A stretch of 64,000 nucleotides of DNA from Mycolicibacter heraklionensis (GCF_019645815.1 NZ_CP080997.1:4997738-5061737); one strand, 5' to 3'. Numbered from the stretch's first letter, positions 47,193 to 56,945 are shown. Notes: generated by a model from the sequence alone, not told the origin. Program-made: numbers and translations.

Positions 47193-49555
47193 CCCGCACG
47201 CGACGAAGCGGTGGGGGTCCCTTGCCGAGGCGGTTGGCGGCCCTCCCGATGGTGGTGGCCGCCCTCTTGATGACCCTCGGCACGGCGCTCGGTGGCGCCG
47301 CCCCGCACGTCGCCGCCGGCGAACCCGACGTGGCGCCGTTCGTCCAGATCCGCATCGACCGCGTCACCCCGGAGGTCGTCACCACTTCCAGCGTCCCGCT
47401 GGTCACCGTCGCCGGCACGGTGAGCAACGTCGGCGACCGACCGGTCCGCGATGTGATGGTGCGCCTCGAGCAGGCCGGCGCCGTCGCCTCCTCCGCGGGC
47501 CTGCGCACCAACCTCAGCGGAGCCAACGACCAGTACCGCGCGGTGGGCGCCTTCAGCACGGTGGCCGCCGAACTACAGCGCGGTCAGGAAGCCCGCTTCA
47601 CGCTGACCGCGCCGCTGCGCTCGGCGAGCGAGCCGGCCTTGAACGTCGACCGCCCCGGCATCTATCCGGTGCTGGTCAACGTCAACGGCACACCCGACTA
47701 CGGCGAGCCGACCCGTCTCGACGACGCCCGCTTCCTGCTCCCGGTGACCGGCCTGCCCAAACCCGACCCGGACTCCGAGCTGCCCGCCGGCGCCGTCGCA
47801 CCCGACATCTCCCAGCCGGTGCGGCTCACCATGTTCTGGCCGCTGGCCGACCGGCCCCGGCTGACACCCGGAGCGCCCGGCGGCACCCTGCCGGTTCGGC
47901 TCACCGACGACGACCTGGCGACATCACTGGCTCCGGGCGGGCGCCTCGACGCCCTGCTGTCCGCCGCCGAATTCGCCACCAGCCCCGCGGTGGACGCCAA
48001 CGGAGTGGTCAACCGGGCGCTATGCCTGGCCATCGACCCCGACCTGGTGGTCACGGTCAACGCGATGACCAACGGCTACGTGGTCGCCGACTCCCCCGAC
48101 AGCGCTACCTCGCACCCGGGCACCGGCCGGGACGCCGCCCGGACCTGGCTGGAACGGCTGCGGCGGTTGGCGCACCACACCTGTGTCACGGCAACCCCGT
48201 ACGCGCAGGCCGACCTGGACGCGCTGGCGCGGGTGGGCGACGCGCGGCTCAACGAGATCGCCGTGCACAAGCCCGCCGACATCATCGACCGCATCCTCGA
48301 GGTGACCTCGACCCGTGGCGCGGTCCTGCTCGGCGACGGCCGGCTCACGACCGGCGCCGCGGACCTGATCAGTGCGCAGGGCTCAGAGGGCACAGCGGTG
48401 GTGATCAACGCCGGCGACTGTGCGGCCCAGGACTCGGTGGCGGGCGCCTCTGCCACCGCCGACGTCACCCCGCGGCGACTGTCCCCGCACCTGGTGTCGG
48501 TGCCCTACGACCCCGCCGTCGGCGCCGCGCTGGCCGCGATGGGCACCGACCCGTTCGCACCCAGCTACCAGGACACCTCGCTGGCCGTCCGGCTTCGCCA
48601 CGACTCCGCGCTGGCCCGTCGCCAGGACGCCCTGGGCTCCATGCTGTGGCGCGGACTGGAATCCCCGGACAGCCCCGGCGCGCCACGCGACGAGATTCTG
48701 ATGCCGCCGGCGTACTGGAAGCCCCGGGCCGACGACGCCCAGGCGGTGCTGACCACCTTGGCCACCGCACTGCGCTCCGGGCTGGCCGTGGCCCGGCCGC
48801 TGACCACGGTGCTCGCCGAATCGCGTGACGTCACAGCCCAACCCGAGCACCCGCTGCCGGCCCAGCAGCCGGCGGGCGGTTTCAGCCCGGACGTGCTCGG
48901 CGCAGTAGCCAACGACATCGGCCGGCTGACCGCCTTGACCTCGGCGTTGACCACCGACGCCCGCACCGGCCTGACCGGTGAGGCGTACACGGCGCCGCTC
49001 GCCGAGGGCATGCTGCGCGCGCTGACCCAGTCCGAGCCGGTCGATGTCCGCAACGGCCTGGCGGCGCAGCGGCTGGCGATCATCGGCAACACCGTCACCG
49101 ACCTGATCGGCGCGGTCACCATCGTCAACCCCGCCGACTCCTACACCCTGGCCACCGAGCACAGCCCCCTGCCGCTTGCGCTGCGCAATGACCTGGCGGT
49201 GCCGATCCGGGTGCGGCTGCACGTCGATGCCCCACCCGGAATGACGGTGACCGACGTCGGGGAACTGGAGCTGCCGCCGGGGTATCTGCCGCTGCGGGTC
49301 CCGGTCGAGGTGCGCGTCAACCAGCACTTCGTCGTCGACGCAGCGCTGCAAACCCCCGACGGTCTGCCGCTGGGCGAGTCCGTGCGGCTCTCGGTGCATT
49401 CCAACGCCTACGGCATGGTGCTGTTCCTGATCACCATGACCGCCGCGGCGGCGCTGACGGTGCTGACCGGGCGCCGGCTCTGGCACCGCTTCCGCGGTCA
49501 GCCCGACCGCGCCGACCTGCCCGCGCCCCCAGCCGGCCCGGGCGGTGACCGGTGA
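47189..49555 (+). CDS. DUF6049 family secreted/membrane protein (Rv3909-like)
   Basis: The 788-residue protein has an N-terminal signal anchor (LPMVVAALLMTLGTALGGAA), a large extracytoplasmic region and a single C-terminal helix (GMVLFLITMTAAAALTVL) with a short basic tail. The beta-rich C-terminal part (VRLHVDAPPGMTVTDVGELELPPGYLPLRVPVEVRV) resembles immunoglobulin-like folds. It is conserved between mutT4 and murJ in mycobacteria and overlaps both by GTGA. It probably works with MurJ at the envelope; its exact role is unknown. Confidence 0.88.
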   Translation: MTRTRRSGGGPLPRRLAALPMVVAALLMTLGTALGGAAPHVAAGEPDVAPFVQIRIDRVTPEVVTTSSVPLVTVAGTVSNVGDRPVRDVMVRLEQAGAVASSAGLRTNLSGANDQYRAVGAFSTVAAELQRGQEARFTLTAPLRSASEPALNVDRPGIYPVLVNVNGTPDYGEPTRLDDARFLLPVTGLPKPDPDSELPAGAVAPDISQPVRLTMFWPLADRPRLTPGAPGGTLPVRLTDDDLATSLAPGGRLDALLSAAEFATSPAVDANGVVNRALCLAIDPDLVVTVNAMTNGYVVADSPDSATSHPGTGRDAARTWLERLRRLAHHTCVTATPYAQADLDALARVGDARLNEIAVHKPADIIDRILEVTSTRGAVLLGDGRLTTGAADLISAQGSEGTAVVINAGDCAAQDSVAGASATADVTPRRLSPHLVSVPYDPAVGAALAAMGTDPFAPSYQDTSLAVRLRHDSALARRQDALGSMLWRGLESPDSPGAPRDEILMPPAYWKPRADDAQAVLTTLATALRSGLAVARPLTTVLAESRDVTAQPEHPLPAQQPAGGFSPDVLGAVANDIGRLTALTSALTTDARTGLTGEAYTAPLAEGMLRALTQSEPVDVRNGLAAQRLAIIGNTVTDLIGAVTIVNPADSYTLATEHSPLPLALRNDLAVPIRVRLHVDAPPGMTVTDVGELELPPGYLPLRVPVEVRVNQHFVVDAALQTPDGLPLGESVRLSVHSNAYGMVLFLITMTAAAALTVLTGRRLWHRFRGQPDRADLPAPPAGPGGDR

Positions 49556-52500
49556 GCCCGCCGGCCCAGCAACCCGCGCGCCCCGAGCTGACCGACGCCG
49601 CGGTGGTGTCGCGCTCCTGGGGGATGGCGTTAGCGACCCTGGTCAGCCGGATCACCGGGTTCATCCGGGTGGTGCTGCTGGCGGCCATCCTGGGCGCCGC
49701 GCTGTCCAGCGCCTTCTCGGTGGCCAACCAGTTGCCGAATCAGATCGCCGCTCTGGTGCTGGAGGCGACGTTCACCGCGATCTTCGTGCCGGTGCTGGCC
49801 CGCGCCGAGCGCGACGACGCCGACGGCGGCGCGGCATTCGTGCGTCGGCTTGTGACGCTGGCCACCGCGCTGCTGCTGGCCACCACCGTGATCTCGGTGG
49901 CGGCGGCGCCGCTGCTGGTGCGGTTGATGCTGGGCGGCGACCCACAGGTCAACGAGCCGCTGACCATCGCGTTCGCCTATCTGCTGCTGCCGCAGGTGAT
50001 CTGCTACGGGTTGTCCTCGGTGTTCATGGCGATCTTGAACACCCGCAACATCTTCGGGGCACCGGCTTGGGCGCCGGTGGTCAACAACGTCGTCGCGATC
50101 GCCACCCTGGTGGCCTACCTGCTGGTGCCGGGGGAACTGTCGGTCGACCCGGTGCGGATGGGCAACGCCAAGCTGCTGGTGCTCGGCCTGGGCACCACGG
50201 CGGGCGTCGTCGCCCAGACCGCCGTTCTGCTGGTGGCGATCCGGCGGCAGCGGATCAGCCTGCGCCCACTGTGGGGAATCGACGACCGGCTCAAGCGTTT
50301 CGGCACCATGGCCTCGGCGATGGTGCTCTACGTGCTGATCAGCCAGATCGGCCTGGTGGTGACCAACCAGATCGCCAGCACCGCTGCCGCGTCCGGCCCG
50401 GCGATCTACTACTACACCTGGCTGTTGCTGCAGCTGCCGTTCGGCATGATCGGCGTGACGGTGCTGACCGTGGTGATGCCCCGGTTGAGCCGCAACGCCG
50501 CCGCCGGCGACGACCCCGCGGTGCTGGCCGACCTGTCCCTGGCCACCCGGCTGATGATGATCACCCTCATTCCGATCGTGGCGCTGATGACCGTCGGCGG
50601 CCCGGCGATCGGCAGCGCGCTGTTCGCCTACGGCAACTTCGGCAACGTCGACGCGGGATATCTGGGCGCCGCAGTCGCCATGTCGGCCTTCACGCTCATC
50701 CCCTACGCCATGGTGCTGCTGCAGCTGCGAGTGTTCTACGCCCGGGAACAGCCGTGGACTCCCATCGCCATCATCGTGGTGATCACCGCGGTGAAAATCG
50801 TCGCGTCGGTGGCAGCCCCGCACCTGACCGACAATCCGGATCTGGTGGCCGCCTACCTCGGCCTGGCCAACGGCCTGGGCTTTCTCGCCGGGGCAATCGT
50901 GGGGCACCTGCTGCTGCGGCGCTCCTTGCGCCCGGTGAGTGGAGATCTGTTGGGGCCGGACGTGATCCGCACCGTTCTGGTCACACTGACGGCGTCGCTG
51001 CTGGCCGGACTGGTCGCCGAGGTGCTGGATCGCGCCCTGGGCCTGCGGACACTGACCGACCACGGGGCAGCGGGATCGATGCTGCGCCTGCTGGTGATGA
51101 CGGTGGTGATGCTGCCGATCATCGGCGCGGTCATGGTGCGCGCCGAGGTGCCCGAGGCCGTCGCCGCCCTGGCCGCGGTGCGCCGCAGAATCGGCAGGGG
51201 CCGGCCCCAGTCCGGCATGCCGAACCCGCCTTCTCCCGATCTCGCCGTCCCGTACGCTGAGCACAACCGTTTGCCCACAGCCGGCGGGGACGTGCCGAAC
51301 GATCCCGCCGCGCACACGCCGCCGGAGCACATCGCCGGTGGCTGGACACCGAAAGGCTCGGAGGTGGCCAACACTCCTTCCGAAGGCGCCGGGTCTCGGG
51401 CCGCGTCGCGGACCGTTGCTCCGCAGCAGCCTCAGCGGGCCGCCGAGGCCCCCGAGTCAGCCAGCAACGACAGCTTGCTGACACCGGGCCTGAGCATCGC
51501 CGGCGGCCGCTACCGGCTGCTGGTACGCCACGGCGGCACCCCGGTGCTGCAGTTCTGGCAGGCGCTGGACACCGCGCTGGACCGCCAGGTGGCCCTGACG
51601 TTCGTCGACCCGAATCAGACCATGCCCGACGACCAGCTCACCGGCATCCTGTCGCGCACCCAGCGGCTCAGCCAGATCGACCTGCCCGGTATCGCCCGCG
51701 TACTCGACGTGGTGCGCATCGGGGCGGGCGGGCTGGTGGTCTCCGAATGGGTGCGCGGCGCCTCCCTGCAGGAGGTGGCCGGCACGTCGCCGTCACCGAT
51801 CGGCGCCGCCCGTGCGATCCGGTCGCTGGCCAGCGCCGCCGAGTCCGCGCACCACAGCGGCGTGGCACTGTCGATCGACCACCCGGCCCGGGTCCGGGTC
51901 AGCATCGACGGCGACGTCACCTTGGCCTTCCCCGCCACGCTGCCCGACACCAAGCCCGAGGACGACATCCGCGGGATCGGCGCCACCCTGTACGCGCTGC
52001 TGGTCAACCGGTGGCCGCTGCCCGATGCCGGGGCCGACGTGGGGCTGGAACCCGCGGACCGGGACGAGACCGGCAACCCGGTCAAACCCGACTCGATCAA
52101 CCCCGACATCCCGTTCCAGATCGCGGCAGCGGCCAGCCACGCGATCCAGCCCGACGGCGGGATCCGCGGCGCATCCACGCTGTCGAACCTGCTGCAGCAG
52201 GCCACCGCCCTGCACGAGCAGACCGAGTTGTTGGGCACGGTCGGCGACGAGCCGCCCGCGCCGCGTCCGGCACCGGTACCACCAGACGCCGAGACGCGGG
52301 CCGAGCGGCGCCGCCGGGTGCTGATCGGCCTGGGCATCGGCGGGGCGGTCATCCTGGTCGCGCTGCTGGTGTTGGCCTCGGTGCTCAACCGGATCTTCGG
52401 CGACGTCAACGGGTTGGACAAGACCGAACTGGGCTTGAGCAGTCCCTCGGCGTCGTCGCAGCCGGGCGCGTCCGGCCCCAGCGGCATCGTGAAGCCGGTG

Positions 52501-52932
52501 CAGGTGACGGTCTTCTCCCCCGGCGGCGAGGCGGACCGGCCCCAGGACGCCGGTCTGGCGATCGACGGAAACCCGGCCACCGCCTGGTCGACAGACACCT
52601 ACTCGGATTCCGTGCCGTTCCCGAATTTCAAGAACGGCGTCGGGCTGATGCTGCAGCTGCCCAAGCCCACGGTGATCGGCACCGTCACACTCAACGTGTC
52701 CAGCACCGGCACCCGAGTGGAGCTGCGCTCCGCGCCCACCCCGAAGCCCTCCCGGCTCGAAGACACCACCCTGCTGGCCCCGGCAAAGGCGCTGCAGCCC
52801 GGTTCCAACAAGATCACCGCCGACTCGGCGTCCCCGACGTCGAACCTGCTGGTGTGGATCTCCACCATGGGCAACACCGGGGGCGAGAGCCGCACCCAGA
52901 TCTCCGAGATCACCGTGCAGGGGGCTTCCTAA
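49552..52932 (+). CDS. murJ: Lipid II flippase MurJ (MviN) with pseudokinase domain
   Basis: The 1126-residue protein begins with a MurJ core of about 14 membrane segments (WGMALATLVSRITGFIRVVLLA, NQLPNQIAALVLEATFTAIFVPV) to about residue 540. A disordered linker and a cytoplasmic kinase-like domain follow (about 640-890; GGRYRLLVRHGGTPVLQFWQALD). That domain lacks the HRD and DFG catalytic motifs, so it is a pseudokinase. One helix (LIGLGIGGAVILVALLVLA) leads to an external discoidin-like domain (DGNPATAWSTD). It is the ortholog of Rv3910. When phosphorylated by PknB, the pseudokinase binds FhaA and restrains peptidoglycan synthesis. Confidence 0.96.
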   Translation: MSPPAQQPARPELTDAAVVSRSWGMALATLVSRITGFIRVVLLAAILGAALSSAFSVANQLPNQIAALVLEATFTAIFVPVLARAERDDADGGAAFVRRLVTLATALLLATTVISVAAAPLLVRLMLGGDPQVNEPLTIAFAYLLLPQVICYGLSSVFMAILNTRNIFGAPAWAPVVNNVVAIATLVAYLLVPGELSVDPVRMGNAKLLVLGLGTTAGVVAQTAVLLVAIRRQRISLRPLWGIDDRLKRFGTMASAMVLYVLISQIGLVVTNQIASTAAASGPAIYYYTWLLLQLPFGMIGVTVLTVVMPRLSRNAAAGDDPAVLADLSLATRLMMITLIPIVALMTVGGPAIGSALFAYGNFGNVDAGYLGAAVAMSAFTLIPYAMVLLQLRVFYAREQPWTPIAIIVVITAVKIVASVAAPHLTDNPDLVAAYLGLANGLGFLAGAIVGHLLLRRSLRPVSGDLLGPDVIRTVLVTLTASLLAGLVAEVLDRALGLRTLTDHGAAGSMLRLLVMTVVMLPIIGAVMVRAEVPEAVAALAAVRRRIGRGRPQSGMPNPPSPDLAVPYAEHNRLPTAGGDVPNDPAAHTPPEHIAGGWTPKGSEVANTPSEGAGSRAASRTVAPQQPQRAAEAPESASNDSLLTPGLSIAGGRYRLLVRHGGTPVLQFWQALDTALDRQVALTFVDPNQTMPDDQLTGILSRTQRLSQIDLPGIARVLDVVRIGAGGLVVSEWVRGASLQEVAGTSPSPIGAARAIRSLASAAESAHHSGVALSIDHPARVRVSIDGDVTLAFPATLPDTKPEDDIRGIGATLYALLVNRWPLPDAGADVGLEPADRDETGNPVKPDSINPDIPFQIAAAASHAIQPDGGIRGASTLSNLLQQATALHEQTELLGTVGDEPPAPRPAPVPPDAETRAERRRRVLIGLGIGGAVILVALLVLASVLNRIFGDVNGLDKTELGLSSPSASSQPGASGPSGIVKPVQVTVFSPGGEADRPQDAGLAIDGNPATAWSTDTYSDSVPFPNFKNGVGLMLQLPKPTVIGTVTLNVSSTGTRVELRSAPTPKPSRLEDTTLLAPAKALQPGSNKITADSASPTSNLLVWISTMGNTGGESRTQISEITVQGAS

Positions 52933-52984
52933 CCGGGCTGTGCACAAGTCCTTTGGGTGAAGTGCCGGCGACGACGACGCTGGT

Positions 52985-52990
52985 TACTGT
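52985..52990 (+). promoter_or_regulatory. Candidate leaderless -10 box of sigM
   Basis: TACTGT ends 6 nt before the sigM ATG, and no RBS is seen. This suggests a housekeeping-type leaderless promoter for sigM. Confidence 0.4.
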
Positions 52991-52996
52991 CCGCCC

Positions 52997-53737
52997 ATGG
53001 GGCACCCGGATCGCAGTGACGCCGAGCTGTTGGCCGCGCATGTCGCCGGTGACCGCTACGCCTTCGGCGAGCTCTATGGCCGCCACCACCGCCGGCTGCG
53101 GCGGTTGGCCCGGCTCACCACCGGATGCCCGGAAGAGGCCGAGGACGCCCTGCAGGAGGCGATGTTGTCGGCGCATCGGGCGGCGGGCTCGTTTCGCCAC
53201 AACGCCGCCGTCAGCAGCTGGCTGCACCGGATCGTGATCAACGCCTGCTTGGACCGCTTGCGCCGCAACAGGGTTCCTTCCACCGAGCTGCTCGTCACCC
53301 ACGCCGTCGTTGGTGATCGCACCGCTGAGGTAGAGACCGCGCTGGAAGTGCACGCGGCATTGCGCCGGTTGCCCGCCGACCAGCGTGCCGCGGTGGTCGC
53401 CGTCGACATGCAGGGCTACTCGGTGGCTGATGCCGCCCACGCGTTCGGCGTGGCACCGGGCACCGTCAAGAGTCGCTGCGCCCGGGGCCGCGCCCGGCTG
53501 GCCGTCCTGCTCGGGCGATCCCACCACCCCGGGCCCGGCGCTGCGGTCTCGCCGGCCCGCGGCCGGATAGCCTTGGCGCCTGAGGGCGGGTTACCAGAGC
53601 GAGCGGAAGCGGCGGCATGCCAATCGATGCGGGCGACGAACAGTCCCGGGCCCAGTCCGGGCCACCAGCGCACTCCAGCCGGCCCCTCCCCTCGCTCAGC
53701 CGGATCGCCGCCTGGGCCGGTGGTGCGGCCGCGGTGA
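52997..53737 (+). CDS. sigM: ECF sigma factor SigM with run-on C-terminus
   Basis: The 246-residue protein has sigma region 2 (DAELLAAHVAGDRYAFGELYGRH, with EDALQEAMLSAHRAAGSFR and VSSWLHRIVINACLDRLRR). Region 4 follows (LPADQRAAVVAVDMQGYSVADAAHAFGVAPGTVKSRCARGRARLAVLLG). Homologs end soon after this point. Here the frame continues for about 75 residues of low-complexity Pro/Ala/Arg sequence (about 172-246) that overlaps rsmA by 121 bp. SigM in mycobacteria controls surface and ESX-related genes. The extension and the altered rsmA suggest a deletion removed the normal sigM end and the anti-sigma domain. Confidence 0.9.
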   Translation: MGHPDRSDAELLAAHVAGDRYAFGELYGRHHRRLRRLARLTTGCPEEAEDALQEAMLSAHRAAGSFRHNAAVSSWLHRIVINACLDRLRRNRVPSTELLVTHAVVGDRTAEVETALEVHAALRRLPADQRAAVVAVDMQGYSVADAAHAFGVAPGTVKSRCARGRARLAVLLGRSHHPGPGAAVSPARGRIALAPEGGLPERAEAAACQSMRATNSPGPSPGHQRTPAGPSPRSAGSPPGPVVRPR

Positions 53738-54126
53738 TCGCGATCGGGGTCGGCACCGCCGCGTTGATCCGGTTCCCCGGCGACACTCCCAGCGGCCCCC
53801 GCTCCCTGGACGCCATAACGGTGGCGTCCGCGCCCACGGCGGTGCTGCCACTGTCCGAACCGGAGATTCTCGAGCTACTGGACCGGCGCCCCGAGTACGG
53901 CCCGCTGGCCGACCCGGCACGCCGGGCCGGCTGCCTGGCCGGGCTGGGCTACCCGGCCTCGACGCACGTCCTGGGGGCCCGTGAGGTCACCGTCAACGGT
54001 CACTCCGGCGTCGTGCTGCTGCTGCCGGGCACGCCAGAGGGCACGATCATCGCTTTGGCGGTGGCTCCGCACTGCAGTTCCGCGGACACCGGACTGCTGG
54101 CCGACACGACCGTCCGGCGCCCCTAG
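53617..54126 (+). CDS. rsmA: RsmA-like protein lacking the anti-sigma domain
   Basis: The 169-residue protein has a short N-terminus, one membrane helix (about 29-51; IAAWAGGAAAVIAIGVGTAALI) and the external domain of Rv3912/RsmA (VLPLSEPEILELLDRRPEYGPL, RRAGCLAGLGYPAST, VAPHCSSADTGLLADTTV). The cytoplasmic domain that binds SigM in RsmA (about 100 residues before the helix) is missing. No other frame between the end of SigM region 4 and this gene encodes it. The ATG at 53617 has GGAAG 7 nt upstream, and the in-frame upstream sequence stops at 53581. It may be a remnant or act without binding SigM. Confidence 0.75.
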   Translation: MPIDAGDEQSRAQSGPPAHSSRPLPSLSRIAAWAGGAAAVIAIGVGTAALIRFPGDTPSGPRSLDAITVASAPTAVLPLSEPEILELLDRRPEYGPLADPARRAGCLAGLGYPASTHVLGAREVTVNGHSGVVLLLPGTPEGTIIALAVAPHCSSADTGLLADTTVRRP

Positions 54127-54146
54127 ACCCGTCCGTCGAGGTTCGG

Positions 54147-54173
54147 GGAACAATCGCCGCCTACGCTGACGTT
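54147..54173 (+). promoter_or_regulatory. SigH-type promoter of trxB-trxC
   Basis: GGAACA (54147-54152), 17 nt, then CGTT (54170-54173) matches the mycobacterial SigH consensus GGAAYA-N16-18-GTT. In M. tuberculosis trxB2-trxC is known to be SigH-dependent. The ATG is 52 nt downstream. Confidence 0.75.
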
Positions 54174-54225
54174 GCTAGCCCCAGTGACCAAGATCCCGAG
54201 CGGATCCGAAAAGAAATGGCCCTCG

Positions 54226-55227
54226 ATGTCTGAGACACCATCCACCCACGATGTGATCATCATCGGCTCCGGCCCGGCCGGGTACACCGCCGCCATCTAC
54301 GCCGCCCGGGCACAACTGGCCCCGCTGGTGTTCGAGGGAACCGCGTTCGGCGGCGCGCTGATGACCACCACCGAGGTGGAGAACTTCCCCGGCTTCCGCA
54401 ACGGCATCATGGGCCCGGAGCTGATGGATGAGATGCGCGAGCAGGCGTTGCGCTTCGGTGCTGACCTGCGCATGGAGGACATCGAATCGGTGGAGCTGGA
54501 CGGGCCGGTCAAGACCGTCGTCACCGCCGACGGCGAGACGCACCGGGCCCGGGCGGTCATCTTGGCCATGGGCGCCGCGGCCCGCTACCTGAACATCCCC
54601 GGTGAGCAGGAACTGCTCGGCCGCGGGGTGAGCTCATGTGCCACCTGCGACGGGTTCTTCTTCCGTGACCAGGACATCGCGGTGATCGGCGGCGGCGACT
54701 CCGCCATGGAGGAGGCCACCTCCTTGACCCGCTTCGCCCGCAGCGTGACCCTGGTGCACCGCCGCGAAGAGTTCCGCGCCTCGAAGATCATGTTGAAGCG
54801 GGCCCGCGAGAACGACAAGATCCGGTTCCTCACCAATAGCGTGCCGGTGGCGGTGGAGGGCGAGGCGACGGTGACCGGGCTGCGGGTGCGTGACACCAAG
54901 ACCGACGCGGAAACCACCCTGCCGGTGACCGGCGTGTTCGTCGCGATCGGCCACGACCCGCGCTCGGCGCTGGTGCGCGGAGCCGTCGACCTGGACCCGG
55001 ACGGCTACGTGTTGGTCGAGCAGCCGAGCTCCCGCACCTCGTTGGAGGGGGTATTCGCGGCCGGCGACCTGGTGGACCGCACCTACCGGCAGGCGATCAC
55101 CGCCGCCGGGACCGGCTGCGCGGCCGCCATCGACGCCGAACGCTGGCTGGCAGAATCCGAAGATGCGGCCGACACCGCCGACGTCCACGACACCGGTACC
55201 GAAACCTTGATGGGAGCACCCCGATGA
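54226..55227 (+). CDS. trxB: Thioredoxin reductase
   Basis: The 333-residue flavoprotein has FAD-binding GSGPAG (14-19), the redox-active pair in SCATCDGFFF (Cys138 and Cys141), NADPH-binding GGGDSAMEEA, and GVFAAGDLVDRTYRQAITAAGTGC near the C-terminus. It reduces thioredoxin with NADPH. The ATG at 54226 agrees with homologs. It overlaps trxC by 4 nt (ATGA). Confidence 0.97.
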   Translation: MSETPSTHDVIIIGSGPAGYTAAIYAARAQLAPLVFEGTAFGGALMTTTEVENFPGFRNGIMGPELMDEMREQALRFGADLRMEDIESVELDGPVKTVVTADGETHRARAVILAMGAAARYLNIPGEQELLGRGVSSCATCDGFFFRDQDIAVIGGGDSAMEEATSLTRFARSVTLVHRREEFRASKIMLKRARENDKIRFLTNSVPVAVEGEATVTGLRVRDTKTDAETTLPVTGVFVAIGHDPRSALVRGAVDLDPDGYVLVEQPSSRTSLEGVFAAGDLVDRTYRQAITAAGTGCAAAIDAERWLAESEDAADTADVHDTGTETLMGAPR

Positions 55228-55553
55228 CCGACCACGCCACGGTGACCGTCTCCGACGCCACCTTCGCCGCCGACGTCCTGGCCAGCAGCAAGCCCGTGCT
55301 GGTGGACTTCTGGGCGACCTGGTGCGGCCCCTGCAAGATGGTGGCCCCGGTGCTCGAGGAGATCGCCGCCGAGCAGGCTGACCAGCTCACCGTCGCCAAG
55401 CTCGACGTGGACGCCAACCCGGACACCGCGCGGGACTTCAACGTGGTCTCCATCCCCACCCTGATCCTGTTCAAGGACGGTCAGCCGGTGAAGCGGATCG
55501 TCGGCGCCAAGGGCAAAGCGGCCCTGCTGCGCGAGCTCGCCGACGCCACCTAG
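55224..55553 (+). CDS. trxC: Thioredoxin
   Basis: The 109-residue thioredoxin has the active site WCGPC (Trp33 to Cys37), VDFWATWCGPCKMVAPVLEEIA, the cis-proline in VSIPTLILF and the terminal glycine-bearing strand. It is the electron acceptor of the upstream reductase and part of a two-gene operon. Confidence 0.98.
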   Translation: MTDHATVTVSDATFAADVLASSKPVLVDFWATWCGPCKMVAPVLEEIAAEQADQLTVAKLDVDANPDTARDFNVVSIPTLILFKDGQPVKRIVGAKGKAALLRELADAT

Positions 55554-55720
55554 CGGTTCCGGGCACTGCCTGGCGGGCTTGTGAGTCTCGGCTCTCAGGG
55601 CCCGTTTGTGGCCTCGCCGTTTTCGAAAATTGGCCGAGGATCTGAGACAATTCTGGCTAATCTGCTGGCAACCACCAGCTACGGCTCCACTGCCAACAGC
55701 GACGACCGGAGGGCTCAGTA

Positions 55721-56941
55721 ATGTCGGGTCGGCATCGCGGCACCGAGCAGGGCCTGCGCCGCGGCGACCGCAGCGGTGCCGTTGTGGAAATCCGGGCAGC
55801 GCTGGCCGCGCTGGGTCTGGTGGACAGCCCCGACGCGGACTTGAGCACCGGCAAACACGTCGCGCTGGACGTCTTCGACGACGACCTCGACCAAGCGGTG
55901 CGTGCCTTCCAGCAGCAGCGTGGCCTGCTGGTCGACGGCGTGATCGGCGAGGCCACCTACCGCGCGCTCAAGGAGGCGTCCTACCGACTGGGCGCCCGCA
56001 TCCTCAACCACCAGTTCGGGGCGCCGATGTACGGCGACGACGTGGCCACGCTGCAAGCCCGCCTGCAGGATCTGGGTTTCTACACCGGGCTGGTCGACGG
56101 CTACTTCGGCATCCAGACGCACAACGCGTTGATGTCGTACCAGCGCGAGTACGGTTTGTACGCCGACGGTATCTGCGGGCCGGAAACGTTGCGCTCCTTG
56201 AACTTCCTGGCCTCGCGGGTGACCGGCGGCTCGCCCCACGCGATCCGCGAAGAGGAACTGGTGCGACGGTCCGGACCCCGGTTGTCCGGCAAGCGGATCG
56301 TCATCGACCCAGGCCGCGGCGGTCGTGACCACGGGCTGATTACCCAGACTCCGTCGGGACCGATCAGTGAAGCAGATATCTTGTGGGACTTGGCAAGTCG
56401 TTTAGAAGGCCGGATGACGGCCATCGGGATGGACACCTTCCTGTCCCGTCCCAGTGGCCGCAACCCGTCGGACGCCGAGCGTGCCGCGACCGCGAACGCC
56501 GTGGGTGCCGACCTGATGATCAGCCTGCGCTGCGCCACCCACGTCAGCCCGGCGGCCAACGGTGTGGCCTCGTTCCACTTCGGCAACTCCCATGGTTCGG
56601 TGTCCACCATCGGCCGGAATCTCGCGGACTTCATTCAGCGAGAGATCGTGGCCCGCACCGGATTACAGGATTGCCGGGCACACGGCCGGACCTGGGACCT
56701 GCTGCGCCTGACCCGGATGCCCACCGTCGAGGTCGACGTCGGTTACATCACCAGCCCGCGTGATCGCGGGATGCTGGCCTCTCCGGCAACCCGCGACGCC
56801 ATCGCCGAGGGAATGCTCGCCGCGGTCAAGCGGCTGTATCTGCTCGGCAAGAACGACCGGCCCACCGGAACCTTCACGTTCGCCGAACTGCTGGCCCACG
56901 AACTGTCGGTCGAGCGGACCGGCCAGCTCGGCGGTTCCTGA
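55721..56941 (+). CDS. cwlM: CwlM, amidase-fold activator of MurA
   Basis: The 406-residue protein has two peptidoglycan-binding modules (about 20-90 and 95-160; AVRAFQQQRGLLVDGVIGEATYRALK and YGDDVATLQARLQDLGFY). An Amidase_3 domain follows (KRIVIDPGRGGRDHGL, PTVEVDVGYITSPRDR). It has no signal peptide, fitting the cytoplasmic CwlM that, after PknB phosphorylation, stimulates MurA rather than cleaving peptidoglycan. GGAGGG lies 7 nt before the ATG. Confidence 0.95.
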   Translation: MSGRHRGTEQGLRRGDRSGAVVEIRAALAALGLVDSPDADLSTGKHVALDVFDDDLDQAVRAFQQQRGLLVDGVIGEATYRALKEASYRLGARILNHQFGAPMYGDDVATLQARLQDLGFYTGLVDGYFGIQTHNALMSYQREYGLYADGICGPETLRSLNFLASRVTGGSPHAIREEELVRRSGPRLSGKRIVIDPGRGGRDHGLITQTPSGPISEADILWDLASRLEGRMTAIGMDTFLSRPSGRNPSDAERAATANAVGADLMISLRCATHVSPAANGVASFHFGNSHGSVSTIGRNLADFIQREIVARTGLQDCRAHGRTWDLLRLTRMPTVEVDVGYITSPRDRGMLASPATRDAIAEGMLAAVKRLYLLGKNDRPTGTFTFAELLAHELSVERTGQLGGS

Positions 56942-56945
56942 CCCG

